A stretch of 64,000 nucleotides of DNA from Nocardioides marinus (lineage in GTDB: Bacteria > Actinomycetota > Actinomycetes > Propionibacteriales > Nocardioidaceae): contig NZ_JACBZI010000001.1 of assembly GCF_013408145.1 (NCBI RefSeq), forward strand, positions 3,982,001 through 4,046,000. Reading direction: 5' to 3'. Below are positions 32,844 to 41,295 of this stretch, piece after piece. Under the pieces are notes generated by a model, which was given only the letters and a program-made list of their open reading frames with translations, was not told where the DNA came from and made no database searches. The position numbers and the translations under genes were made by a program. Positions within the stretch are counted from its first letter, which is position 1. Each line of letters starts with the position of its first letter.

Positions 32844-33925
32844 AGGGAGCCTCCGGAGCGGTGCGTGCGGATGAGCAGGTAGACGAGGTAGGGGGCGCCC
32901 AGCACGCCGGTCACGACGCCGACCGGGTAGCGCGCGTCGAAGGCGAACTGACCGGCCAGGTCCGCGCCGAGGACGAGCAGCGCACCCACCAGGGCGGCGG
33001 GCACCATGAGCGAGCCGCCGGGGCCGACCACGCGGGCGGCGATCGGCCCGGCGAGGAAGGCGACGAAGGCGATCGGGCCGGACGCCGCGGTGGCGAAGGC
33101 GATCAGCACGACCGCGGTGGTGATGCACAGCAGCCGGGTGCGCTCCACGGGCACGCCCAGGGAGGCGGCCGAGTCGTCGCCGTGCTGCAGCAGCTCCAGC
33201 GACCGGGCCTGCGAGAGCAGGACGGGCACGGCGACGAGGACCGCCACGGCGAGCGGGGCCACCTCGTCCCAGGTGGCGTTGTTCAGCGACCCGGTCAGCC
33301 ACCGCATCGCGACCTGCAGGTCCCACTGCGCCGCCCGGACGATGACGTAGGCGACGACGCTGTCGAGCATCGCGGCCACCCCGATCCCGATGAGGATCAG
33401 CCGGGACCCGACGACCCCGTCCTTGAACGCCAACGCGTAGATCATCAGCGCCGTGGCGAGGGCCGCGAGGATCGCGACCACCGACGTGGTGGTCGCCGAC
33501 AGCTCGAGCACGACCAGCGCGACCACCGCGGCAGCGCTGGCGCCGGAGCTGATGCCGATGACGTCGGGGGAGGCCAGCGGGTTGCGCAGCATCGTCTGGA
33601 AGGTCACGCCGGCGAGCCCGAAGGCGATGCCGGTCAGCACCGCCATGCTCGCCCGCGGCAGGCGCAGCTCGCCGACGGTGAAGGAGGCGCCCGGCACCGT
33701 CTCACCGCGCAGCACCGCCCACACCTCGCCGGGTCCGTAGAACGTGTTGCCCACCATCAGGCTGGTCACGTAGACGACGACGACCAGCACGGCCAGGACG
33801 CCGGTGATCACGGCGCGCCGCCGGCGGCGCCGTTGCCGCGCCCGCGCGACGTCGTGGCCGGTCAGGGGTCTCGACGCCCGCTCGCTGGCGCTCGCTGCCC
33901 GACCAGCGGGGAGGTAGGTGGTCAC
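32840..33925 (-). CDS. Iron-siderophore ABC permease (FecCD family, FepG-like)
   Basis: About 361 residues from the GTG at 33925 (GTGA overlap with the other permease). It has about ten membrane helices and the family motifs LRLPRASMAVLTGIAFGLAG, LRNPLASPDVIGISSGA and GPIAFVAFLAGPIAARVVG. The N-terminal 36 residues are Arg/Ala-rich and encoded by an interspersed DNA repeat (33867-33907), which explains their odd composition and suggests that the start region was altered by repeat insertion. It pairs with the permease encoded upstream. Confidence 0.92.
   Translation of the reverse strand: MTTYLPAGRAASASERASRPLTGHDVARARQRRRRRRAVITGVLAVLVVVVYVTSLMVGNTFYGPGEVWAVLRGETVPGASFTVGELRLPRASMAVLTGIAFGLAGVTFQTMLRNPLASPDVIGISSGASAAAVVALVVLELSATTTSVVAILAALATALMIYALAFKDGVVGSRLILIGIGVAAMLDSVVAYVIVRAAQWDLQVAMRWLTGSLNNATWDEVAPLAVAVLVAVPVLLSQARSLELLQHGDDSAASLGVPVERTRLLCITTAVVLIAFATAASGPIAFVAFLAGPIAARVVGPGGSLMVPAALVGALLVLGADLAGQFAFDARYPVGVVTGVLGAPYLVYLLIRTHRSGGSL
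33867..33907. repeat. Interspersed GC-rich repeat inside the FepG-like gene
   Basis: The 41-bp stretch begins GGTCTCGACGCCCGCTCGCT and ends GCTGCCCGACCAGC. An opposite-orientation relative lies at 58964-59013, differing by two 3-base insertions and a few substitutions. It encodes the residues around RAASASERASRPLTG of the permease N-terminus. Confidence 0.7.
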
Positions 33926-34968
33926 AGCGCACGCACCTTCTGGCGGCGCACGATCGCGATGAAGACCGGTGCGCCCAGCATCGCGGTCACGATCCCGACG
34001 TCGACCTCGGCAGGGCGGGCGACCAGCCGGCCGACGACGTCGGCCGCGGTCAGCAGCGCCGCGCCCAGGACGGCGGAGAACGGCAGCAGCCACCGGTGGT
34101 CCACGCCCACCAGCAACCGGCACAGGTGCGGCACCGCCAGGCCCACGAAGCCGATCGGCCCCGCGACGGCGGTCGCCGCGCCCGCGAGCGTGACGGCCCC
34201 GACCGCGGCCAGCAGCCGGGTACGACCCACGTGCTCGCCCAGCCCGCGGGCCAGGTCGTCGCCGAGGGCCAGGGAGTTCAGACCCCGCGCGGTGGCCAGC
34301 GAGAGCAGGGCGCCCACCGCGAGGAACGGCAGCACCTGCAGGGTCTTCTCGGTCTGTGCGCCGCCGACCCCGCCGATCTGCCAGAAGCGGAAGGTGTCCA
34401 TGACGTCGAGGCGGGGCAGCAGGATCGCGCTGATCAGGGAGGTGAAGGCCGCCGAGCACGCCGCCCCCGCCAGGGCCAGCTTCAGGGGCGTCGGGCCCCC
34501 CCGGCCCAGCGAGCCGACGGCGTACACGAAGGCGGCCGCGAGGGCGGCGCCCGCGATCGCGACCCAGATGTACGACGTCGGGTCGGCCAGCCCGAGGAAG
34601 GCGATGCCCACCACGACGAACAGCGCGGCCCCGGCCGTCACGCCCAGGATGCCGGGGTCGGCCAGGGGGTTGCGCGTGACGCCCTGCATCACGGCGCCGG
34701 AGACCGCCAGGGCCGCCCCGACCAGCATCGCCAGCACGGTGCGGGGGACCCGCTTGGCGACGGCGGCCTCCCCGATGGTATCGGTGCTGCCGAGCACGCC
34801 GCTCACGACCTCGTCGAGGCCGACCGAGCGGACGCCGAGGGCGACGGAGGCGACGGCGGCCGCTCCGAGCAGGGCCAGGCCGGTCATCATCCACAGGGCG
34901 CGGGACGACGCCGACCGCCGGGAGGTGGCGGTCGGCGTCGGGACCCGGGTGTCCGAGAGGGTCGTCAT
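33922..34968 (-). CDS. Iron-siderophore ABC permease (FecCD family, FepD-like)
   Basis: A 348-residue membrane protein with about nine to ten helices. Family motifs: KRVPRTVLAMLVGAALAVSG, TRNPLADPGILGVTAGAAL and GPIGFVGLAVPHLCRLLVG. It is the first permease of the operon and overlaps the second by GTGA. A 58-bp gap with the self-complementary stretch GCGCTCGGGCCGGCGC separates it from the binding-protein gene, perhaps trimming expression of the membrane components relative to the binding protein. Confidence 0.93.
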   Translation of the reverse strand: MTTLSDTRVPTPTATSRRSASSRALWMMTGLALLGAAAVASVALGVRSVGLDEVVSGVLGSTDTIGEAAVAKRVPRTVLAMLVGAALAVSGAVMQGVTRNPLADPGILGVTAGAALFVVVGIAFLGLADPTSYIWVAIAGAALAAAFVYAVGSLGRGGPTPLKLALAGAACSAAFTSLISAILLPRLDVMDTFRFWQIGGVGGAQTEKTLQVLPFLAVGALLSLATARGLNSLALGDDLARGLGEHVGRTRLLAAVGAVTLAGAATAVAGPIGFVGLAVPHLCRLLVGVDHRWLLPFSAVLGAALLTAADVVGRLVARPAEVDVGIVTAMLGAPVFIAIVRRQKVRAL

Positions 34969-35026
34969 GGGGGTGGGTGTCCTCGTCCGGTGCTCGTGAC
35001 CTGCCGGCCAGCGCTCGGGCCGGCGC

Positions 35027-36055
35027 TCAGGCCAGCGCCCCGGCCAGCAGGTCGAGGTACTCGTCGAGGTTGTAGGTGATCGACAGCGGCGTCGGGTTGG
35101 CCGCGGCCGCCAGCGGGGTGGCGTCGGGGAGCATCGCGATGGCGCCCTGCTCGACGGCGGGGATGCGGGAGAGCAGCGGGTCGTCCTGGGCAGCCCGAGC
35201 GAGGCTCTGGTCGCCGTAGGTCACGATGAGGTCGACGTCGTCGAAGGCGTCGGCCCGCTCGGCGCTGACGGTCGTGTAGAACTCGTCGGTGCCCGCCGAG
35301 GACTCGGTGACCACCTCGGGGGTGCCCATCCCGTACTCCGCGAGGAAGCCGGGCCGGGTGTCCAGCGTGGTGTAGAAGCCGATCTGGCTGAGGTCGTTGG
35401 GGTCGAGGTAGCTGAAGACGACGTTCTTGCCGGCGAGCTCCTCGTGCTCGGCGAAGGCCTCGGTCACGGTGGCGTCGAGCTCCTCGACGAGCTGCTCGCC
35501 CTCGTCGGCCAGCCCGAGCGCGGCGGAGTTCATCGAGATCATGTCCTGGTAGGTGGTGCCCCAGGCGACCTCCGGGTAGGCGATCACCGGGGCGATCTTC
35601 GAGAGCGTGTCGTACTCCTCCTGGGTCAGGCCGGAGTAGGAGGCCAAGATGACGTCCGGAGCGGTGTCGGCGACGGCCTCGAAGTCGATGCCCTCGGTCT
35701 CGTCGAAGAGCACCGGGGTCTCCGCGCCGAGCTCCTCGAGCCGCTCCTCCACCCAGGGCAGGACGCCGTCGCCGTCGTCGTCGCCCCAGGTCGCCTTGCT
35801 CATGCCGACCGGCACCACCCCGAGCGCGAGGGGGACCTCGTGGTTCATCCAGGCCACGGAGGCGACCCGCTCGGGCTTCTCCTCGATGACGGTCTCGCCG
35901 AAGACGTGCTCGACGGTGACAGGGAAGACGCCGGAGGAGTCGCTCCCCGTCGAGCCGGACCCCGCCGTCGTGGAGGTGTCGTCGCTCCCGCACGCGGCGA
36001 GGACGAGGGTGGAGGCCGCGACGGCGGCCGTGGTGAGCAGGCGTGAGGGACGCAT
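35027..36055 (-). CDS. Iron-siderophore substrate-binding lipoprotein (FepB-like)
   Basis: A 342-residue lipoprotein, start at the ATG at 36055 behind GGAGAT. The signal peptide ends with the lipobox VLAACG (Cys about 21), then a Ser/Thr/Gly linker and a periplasmic-binding-protein class III fold (RVASVAWMNHEVPLALGV, DVILASYSGLTQEEYDTL, DVDLIVTYGDQSLARAA). It delivers a ferric siderophore to the two permeases encoded downstream. First gene of the operon, directly behind the iron box, so iron-repressed expression is expected. Confidence 0.93.
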   Translation of the reverse strand: MRPSRLLTTAAVAASTLVLAACGSDDTSTTAGSGSTGSDSSGVFPVTVEHVFGETVIEEKPERVASVAWMNHEVPLALGVVPVGMSKATWGDDDGDGVLPWVEERLEELGAETPVLFDETEGIDFEAVADTAPDVILASYSGLTQEEYDTLSKIAPVIAYPEVAWGTTYQDMISMNSAALGLADEGEQLVEELDATVTEAFAEHEELAGKNVVFSYLDPNDLSQIGFYTTLDTRPGFLAEYGMGTPEVVTESSAGTDEFYTTVSAERADAFDDVDLIVTYGDQSLARAAQDDPLLSRIPAVEQGAIAMLPDATPLAAAANPTPLSITYNLDEYLDLLAGALA

Positions 36056-36072
36056 GGGTCGGATCTCCTTGA

Positions 36073-36091
36073 GTAGGTAAGGCAAACCTAA
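36073..36091. promoter_or_regulatory. IdeR/DmdR-type iron box
   Basis: On the minus strand the 19-mer TTAGGTTTGCCTTACCTAC matches the actinobacterial iron-box consensus TTAGGTTAGGCTAACCTAA at 15 of 19 positions. It lies 18 bp before the binding-protein ATG. A weaker adjoining box-like sequence follows at about 36092-36110. The AT-rich context stands out sharply here. Confidence 0.82.
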
Positions 36092-36155
36092 ATTAGCATT
36101 GCCTCACCTTGGTCGTATCCACCCCCCCTGGTCCAGACCACGACCCCTCCCATGG

Positions 36156-36183
36156 TTGAACCCCCTACGGGCCGGGGTATTCA
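36156..36183 (+). promoter_or_regulatory. Possible sigma-70-type promoter for the 126-residue protein
   Basis: TTGAAC (36156-36161) and TATTCA (36178-36183) are separated by 16 bp, a fair housekeeping promoter match in an otherwise GC-rich gap. The start codon at 36248 would have a leader of about 55 bases. An ACCCC ... GGGGT dyad lies within the spacer. Confidence 0.4.
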
Positions 36184-36247
36184 CTAGAAGACGGCCGGTT
36201 CCATGGGGGTGGGCGCCGGGCCTGAGATGTCCCAGGGGAGGGACGAG

Positions 36248-36628
36248 ATGGATCTCGTTGATGTACCTGCCAGCACGCGTGTGCTCGACCAGCACGAGCA
36301 CCTCGACGTGCCGCACCGTCTGATCGCCGCGCCGCGCCCGCTCGAGGTCGGCCAGGTCGTCGTCCTGCGCGACCTGGACGGCCGGCACCGCTGGGCGGCC
36401 GTCGACCGGCTGCGCTTCACCGAGACCGACACGATCTACGAGATGCAGCTCGGGCACCCGATGCCGCTGGAACGTGCCGTCGAGGTCGGTGCCTACGAGA
36501 GTCGTCGGATGTCACGCCCCTTCGTGCGGGTGCCCGACGTGCACCGGATGCTCGACGGCATGCGAGAGCAGCGCGCCCGCGCCCGCGCCGAGGAGACCGC
36601 CCGCCGCTCCCGGGTGCGCCCGGCCTGA
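36248..36628 (+). CDS. Hypothetical cytosolic protein
   Basis: A 126-residue protein from the ATG at 36248 (GGGAGGGACGAG upstream); the in-frame ATG at 36203 is less likely. The middle shows a small beta-rich stretch (LEVGQVVVLRDLDGRHRWAAV, ETDTIYEMQLG), then an amphipathic, Arg-rich C-terminal helix (MREQRARARAEETARRSR). No signal peptide or metal motif. I do not recognise the family; it is divergent from the siderophore operon and could share the iron-responsive region. Confidence 0.65.
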   Translation: MDLVDVPASTRVLDQHEHLDVPHRLIAAPRPLEVGQVVVLRDLDGRHRWAAVDRLRFTETDTIYEMQLGHPMPLERAVEVGAYESRRMSRPFVRVPDVHRMLDGMREQRARARAEETARRSRVRPA

Positions 36629-36714
36629 CCCGGGGCGCCGCCCGGCCCGCTCCCCCGCCTGTTCCCCCCCGCCCGCCCCCGACGGATCGACCCCTGATGG
36701 GGCAGGATCAAGAC

Positions 36715-37878
36715 GTGCCTGCCGAGACGACCCGATACCCCGTGACCCACCCGGTCGCCTCCCCGCTGGTGCTGGGCGGGGCGCGACTGCTCCCGGTGGC
36801 CCCGCTGCGCGTGTACACCTGCGGGATCACGCCGTACGCCGTCACCCACGTCGGCCACGCCGCCACGTTCGTGTGGGCCGACGCGCTGGCCTCGGTGGCC
36901 CGGGCCGCCGGTGCCCAGCCGGTGCTGGCGCGCAACGTCACCGACGTCGACGACGTGCTCACGGCCGCCGCCGCCCGAGCGGGGGAGCCCTACGACGAGC
37001 TCGCGGTCGTCCAGGAGTTCCAGTTCGACCGTGACATGACCGCCCTGTCCGTGGCGCGGCCCGCCCAGACGCCCCACGCCCGGGGCCACGTCCCCGCAGT
37101 GGTCCGCCTCGCGGCCGCGCTGCTCGACGCGGGCGCGGCCTACGAGCACGACGGCCACGTCTACTTCGACGGCTCCGGGGTGCCGGCCCGCGCCGGGCTC
37201 GACGAGGAGAGCGCCCTGCGCCTCTCCCGCGAGTACGGCGACCAGGACTCCGTGCCCGGTCGCCGCTCGCCCTTCGACGTGGCCGTGTGGCGACCCTCCA
37301 GCGAGGAGCAGCCGGCCTGGCCGAGCCCGTGGGGCTGGGGTCGGCCCGGGTGGCACGCCGAGTGCGCGGCGATGGCCGCGGCCTCCCTCGGGCACTCGAT
37401 CGACGTGCTCGTCGGTGGCGTCGACCTCGCCTTCCCGCACCACGCCTACCAGGCCGCGATGGTCGAGGCGGCGACGGGCGTCGCGCCCTTCGCCCGCGCC
37501 ACGGTGCACGTCGGCGAGGTGCGCCTGGGTGGGGAGAAGATGGCCAAGTCCACCGGCAACCTGGTGCTGGTCTCGGACCTGCTCGAGCGCTTCCCCGGCC
37601 CGGTGGTCCGGTTGGGGCTGCTGCACCGACCCGTCGGTGAGGCGTGGGAGTGCGAGGACGCGGTCTTCGCCGAGGCGGGCCGGCTGCTGGACCGGTTGCA
37701 CGAGGCGGCCGGGCCGCCGAGCGGTCGCACCGAGGACCCGCAGGGACGCTCGGCCGTGCTGGCCGCCCTGCTCGACGGGCTCGACGTGCCGGCAGCGGTC
37801 GAGGTCGCGCTCGGCACCGGCGGGGACGCCGTGGGCTACCTCCTCGACGTGCTGAGGCTGCGCGAGCGGGCCTCCTGA
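36715..37878 (+). CDS. MshC/cysteinyl-tRNA-synthetase-like ligase paralogue
   Basis: About 387 residues from the GTG at 36715, preferred because GGGGCAGGA precedes it. It has the class I ligase layout of MshC: CGITPYAVTHVGHAATF (HIGH-type loop plus first zinc Cys), NVTDVDDVL, WPSPWGWGRPGWHAECAAM (second Cys), GGVDLAFPHHAYQAA and GGEKMAKSTGNLVLVS. Length fits MshC, which lacks the tRNA-binding part. Differences from usual MshC are PHHAY for PHHEY and KMAKS for KMSKS, so it may be a diverged mycothiol enzyme or a ligase of another substrate. I do not assign a symbol. Confidence 0.78.
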   Translation: MPAETTRYPVTHPVASPLVLGGARLLPVAPLRVYTCGITPYAVTHVGHAATFVWADALASVARAAGAQPVLARNVTDVDDVLTAAAARAGEPYDELAVVQEFQFDRDMTALSVARPAQTPHARGHVPAVVRLAAALLDAGAAYEHDGHVYFDGSGVPARAGLDEESALRLSREYGDQDSVPGRRSPFDVAVWRPSSEEQPAWPSPWGWGRPGWHAECAAMAAASLGHSIDVLVGGVDLAFPHHAYQAAMVEAATGVAPFARATVHVGEVRLGGEKMAKSTGNLVLVSDLLERFPGPVVRLGLLHRPVGEAWECEDAVFAEAGRLLDRLHEAAGPPSGRTEDPQGRSAVLAALLDGLDVPAAVEVALGTGGDAVGYLLDVLRLRERAS

Positions 37879-37979
37879 GCACGTCTCGGACTGGAACGAT
37901 CAAACGAACCCGCTCCCGGTGCCGCCCTCCCGCGCGGCTAGCGTGGCCGCCACCTGGCGGATCCCGGAAGGCGTAGGCG

Positions 37980-39830
37980 ATGGTCGACAGCACCGCAGTG
38001 ACGAACAGCGACGTGGAGAAGGTCCTCGACGAGGCGGGGGTCTCCAACCCGCACGTCCGGGAGTACGTCACCTACTGGGCCGGCATCACCGGCCCGGCCC
38101 GCGTGGAGGTCGTCAACGCCTCCGACGACGCGCGCCTGGTCGCGGAGGCCCTGGAGGCCGGCGAGCTCCAGCCGGCCGGTGAGGGGCTGTACTACTCGCG
38201 GTCCTACTACAAGGACACCGCGCGCTCGGAGGAGCGCACGATCGTGGCCACCTCGCAGCCCCTCGACAAGGGCGTCTACAACAACTGGCACGACGGCCAG
38301 GAGATGACCGAGGCGCAGCTGGGCCGGATGCGCGGCCAGTCGGCCGGCAAGACGATGTACGTCGTCCCCTACCTGATGGCCCCCCAGGGCTCGCCGCTCG
38401 AGGCGTACGCCGCCGGCGTGGAGCTCACCGACAACCGCCCGGTCGTGCTGCACATGATCCGGATGGCGCGCGTCGGTGTCTCCTACCTCGACCAGCTCGA
38501 GGACCCCGCCCACTTCGTCCGCGCCGTCCACGTGACCGGTGACCTGGAGAACCTCGGCCAGGGCACCCCGGAGGACCAGCGCTACTTCGTGACGGTGGCC
38601 GACCAGCGCACGATCCTGCACTTCGGCTCGTCCTACGGCGGCAACGCACTGCTGGGCAAGATCGCCCACGGCCTGCGCCAGGCCTGCTACGACGGCCGCG
38701 CGTCGGGCCGCTTCCTGGCCGAGCAGTTCATGCTGCTGGGCATCTCCGACCTCGAGACCGGCAAGCGCTGGCACATCGCCGGCGGCTTCCCCAGCGCCTC
38801 GGGCAAGACCAACCTGGCGATGACCCTGGCCCCCGACGCGCTGGGCTCGCGCTACCGCGTCGACTTCTACGGCGACGACATCGCCTGGCTGTGGGTCGGC
38901 GACGACGGCCGCGTCTACGCGATGAACCCCGAGTTCGGCGTCTTCGGCGTCGCCAAGGACACCAACGCCTCGACCAACCCCGGCGCCCTGGACTCCATCC
39001 AGCCCGGCAGCGGCGCGATCTTCACCAACGTCGCCTACAACGAGAAGACGCAGGAGGTGTGGTGGGAGGGCAAGACCAAGAACCCGCCCGCCGACCTCGA
39101 CGGCTGGCTGGACTGGAAGGGCGAGAAGATCGCCGACCGGGAGAACGGCGACGACTCGCCGTGGGCCCACCCCAACAGCCGCTTCACCACCACGCTGGCC
39201 AACGTCCCCAACGTCGCCGCCGACTTCGAGGCGCCTCAGGGCGTGCCGGTCGACGCGATCATCTTCGGCGGCCGCACCCGTGACCGCGAGCCGCTGGTCC
39301 GCGCCATCACCGACCTGGCCGAGGGCGTCTACGACGGCCTGACCCTCGGGGCCGAGGCGACCTTCGCCGCCGACGGCCTCGACGGGCAGCTGCGCTACGA
39401 CCCGATGTCGATGCGCCCGTTCATGGCCTACGGCGAGGGCGACTACGCCGCGCACTGGCTCGAGGTCATCGGCAAGGCGTCGCAGCCGCCGATCTTCGCC
39501 CACGTCAACTGGTTCCAGCGTGATGCCCAGGACGGCCACTTCCTGTGGCCCGGCTACCGCGAGAACCTCCGCCCGCTGCTGTGGCTGATGCAGTTCAAGG
39601 AGGGCGAGGTCGAGGGCGTGAAGACCCCCGTCGGCGTCATCCCTGCCGAGTCCGAGCTCGTCATGGACGGCCTGGAGGTCCCGGCCGAGGACATGTCGCG
39701 CATCCTGACCATCGACACCGAGCGCTGGCGCCAGGAGATGGGCTTCCGTGAGGAGCACCTCGCCCAGTTCGACCGCCTGCCCGAGGAGATCTGGGAGGCC
39801 CACCGCCGGGTCGCCGCCGACCTCGGCTGA
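37980..39830 (+). CDS. pckG: Phosphoenolpyruvate carboxykinase (GTP)
   Basis: A 616-residue enzyme converting oxaloacetate plus GTP to phosphoenolpyruvate, the entry to gluconeogenesis. GTP-PEPCK signatures are present: the kinase loop GGFPSASGKTNLAM, FYGDDIAWLWVGDDGR with metal-binding Asp residues, NPEFGVFGVAKDTNASTNP and FGGRTRDREPLV. Length is standard. The usual hyper-reactive Cys of the P-loop (PSACGKTN in most GTP-PEPCKs) is Ser here. GGAAGG precedes the ATG. It stands alone and ends in a strong hairpin. Confidence 0.97.
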   Translation: MVDSTAVTNSDVEKVLDEAGVSNPHVREYVTYWAGITGPARVEVVNASDDARLVAEALEAGELQPAGEGLYYSRSYYKDTARSEERTIVATSQPLDKGVYNNWHDGQEMTEAQLGRMRGQSAGKTMYVVPYLMAPQGSPLEAYAAGVELTDNRPVVLHMIRMARVGVSYLDQLEDPAHFVRAVHVTGDLENLGQGTPEDQRYFVTVADQRTILHFGSSYGGNALLGKIAHGLRQACYDGRASGRFLAEQFMLLGISDLETGKRWHIAGGFPSASGKTNLAMTLAPDALGSRYRVDFYGDDIAWLWVGDDGRVYAMNPEFGVFGVAKDTNASTNPGALDSIQPGSGAIFTNVAYNEKTQEVWWEGKTKNPPADLDGWLDWKGEKIADRENGDDSPWAHPNSRFTTTLANVPNVAADFEAPQGVPVDAIIFGGRTRDREPLVRAITDLAEGVYDGLTLGAEATFAADGLDGQLRYDPMSMRPFMAYGEGDYAAHWLEVIGKASQPPIFAHVNWFQRDAQDGHFLWPGYRENLRPLLWLMQFKEGEVEGVKTPVGVIPAESELVMDGLEVPAEDMSRILTIDTERWRQEMGFREEHLAQFDRLPEEIWEAHRRVAADLG

Positions 39831-39841
39831 CCCCGCTCACA

Positions 39842-39898
39842 CGCCGAGCCGGCGCAACCTCCCGTACACGTCGTACGGAATGTTGCGCCGGTTCGGCG
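39842..39898. terminator. Nested 17-bp hairpin between convergent pckG and P450 genes
   Basis: CGCCGAGCCGGCGCAAC (39842-39858) pairs with GTTGCGCCGGTTCGGCG (39882-39898), a 17-bp stem with one G-U. The loop holds a second stem CCGTAC/GTACGG around ACGTC. It fills the 75-bp gap between the two stops, so it probably terminates both transcripts; the nested form is more elaborate than needed. Confidence 0.75.
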
Positions 39899-39905
39899 TC
39901 CTGCG

Positions 39906-41225
39906 TCAGGAGAGCCGGACGGGCAGGGTCTCCCAGCCGCGCAGGATGCGGGTGGGGCGTCGTACGCCGCCGGGCGCGACCGCGAGGTCCGGGAACCGCT
40001 CGTGCAGCGCCCTCAGTCCGACCTCGCCCTCCATCCGGGCCAGGGCCGCGCCCAGGCAGTAGTGCCGGCCCGCGGAGAACGCCACGTGGTCGCGGGCGTT
40101 CTCCCGCGCCACGTCGAAGGTGTGCGGGTCCTCGAAGACGTCCGGGTCGCGGTTGGCGCCGGCCAGCAGCGTGGTCACCAGACTGCCGGCGGGCAGCTCG
40201 ACACCGGCCACGGTGGTGCGCCGCGCTGCGAAGCGACCGGTCAGCAGGACCGGCGGGTCGTGGCGCAGCACCTCGTCGACCGCGTTGGACCACAGCTCCG
40301 GCTGCTCGCGCAGCCGCCGGCGCTGCTCGGGGTGGGCGTCGAGGAGTGCGACGCCGTTGCCCAGCAGGTTCACCGTCGTCTCGAAGCCGGCCGCCAGGAC
40401 CAGCCCGGCGGTGGCCAGCAGCTCGGCCTGGCTCAGCCCGCCGTCCTCGTCCTGCACGGCGACGAGCCGGGAGAGCAGGTCGTCGCCCGGGTGCAGCCGG
40501 AGGTGGTCGAGGTGGTCGATGAGCCAGGCCCGGAAGTCGTCGAGGGCGCTCTCGACCTGCCGCATCTCCCGCAGGGACAGCCCGAGGTCCAGGCTCGGCG
40601 CCGCGGCGGTGCCGAAGTCGAGGACGCGCTGGCGGTCCTCCTCGGGCACCCCGAGGACCTCGGCGATCACGGTGACCGGGAGCGCCGCGCAGTACGCCGG
40701 CACCAGGTCGATCGGCTCCCCGCCCGCCGCCCGACGCTCGAGGTCGTCGAGGAGCTGCTCGGCGATCTGCTCGGTGCGCTCGCGCAGCTCCTCGACCGCC
40801 CGCACCGTGAACACCCGCGTCACCAGCTTGCGGTAGCGCGTGTGCTCGGGCGGTTCCACGACCAGCAGGGACGGCGGGTTGAGCGGTCCGATCCGCTGCG
40901 GCTCCTCGGCCCAGCGTGCGATCCGGCCGAGCAGCCCGCCGTCGGGCATGAACACCCCGGTCTGGAAGTCGGGGCTGCTCAGCACCTCCTTGACCGCGGG
41001 CAGGGACGCGGTGACGTAGGAGAACGCTGCCCGGTGCAGCGGTCCGGAGGCCCGGATCTGCTCCATCAGCGGCAGCAGGGCCGCCTCGTCGCCGGCAGCG
41101 AGACGGGTGTCGAGCTGACCCTGCAGGTCACCGCGGCGCCCCGCCCGTCGCAGTGCGAGGCCGGGGAGTCCGTGGTTGACCGACCACCGGGCGAGCTGAC
41201 GGGCGGGAGCGAGCAGGTCCGACAT
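39906..41225 (-). CDS. Cytochrome P450
   Basis: A 439-residue soluble P450. The haem loop is FSAGRHYCLGAALARME (axial Cys near residue 385). The I-helix oxygen-activation segment is VLAAGFETTVNLLGNG, and the ExxR pair occurs in the K-helix region (LWSNAVDEVLRHDPPVLL, with R in the following strand FAARRTT). Start at the ATG at 41225; an upstream ATG at 41240 is possible. Redox partners are not adjacent. It lies 70 bp after an MMPL exporter gene in the same direction, so a shared role in making and exporting a hydrophobic product is possible. Confidence 0.92.
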   Translation of the reverse strand: MSDLLAPARQLARWSVNHGLPGLALRRAGRRGDLQGQLDTRLAAGDEAALLPLMEQIRASGPLHRAAFSYVTASLPAVKEVLSSPDFQTGVFMPDGGLLGRIARWAEEPQRIGPLNPPSLLVVEPPEHTRYRKLVTRVFTVRAVEELRERTEQIAEQLLDDLERRAAGGEPIDLVPAYCAALPVTVIAEVLGVPEEDRQRVLDFGTAAAPSLDLGLSLREMRQVESALDDFRAWLIDHLDHLRLHPGDDLLSRLVAVQDEDGGLSQAELLATAGLVLAAGFETTVNLLGNGVALLDAHPEQRRRLREQPELWSNAVDEVLRHDPPVLLTGRFAARRTTVAGVELPAGSLVTTLLAGANRDPDVFEDPHTFDVARENARDHVAFSAGRHYCLGAALARMEGEVGLRALHERFPDLAVAPGGVRRPTRILRGWETLPVRLS

Positions 41226-41295
41226 ACCGACAGTCTGCACGCCAGGGCCGGTGCCGTGGTGTGGGACGGGTCACCGCGACTCGGGCAGGGGCCGG

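Noticed and set aside
34969..35026. Attenuator between the binding-protein and permease genes
   Set aside because: GCGCTCGGGCCGGCGC is self-complementary, but in such GC-rich DNA this alone is not evidence of regulation.
36715..37878. Cysteinyl-tRNA synthetase
   Set aside because: The anticodon-binding part is missing and the WPSPWGWGRPGWH block matches MshC better.
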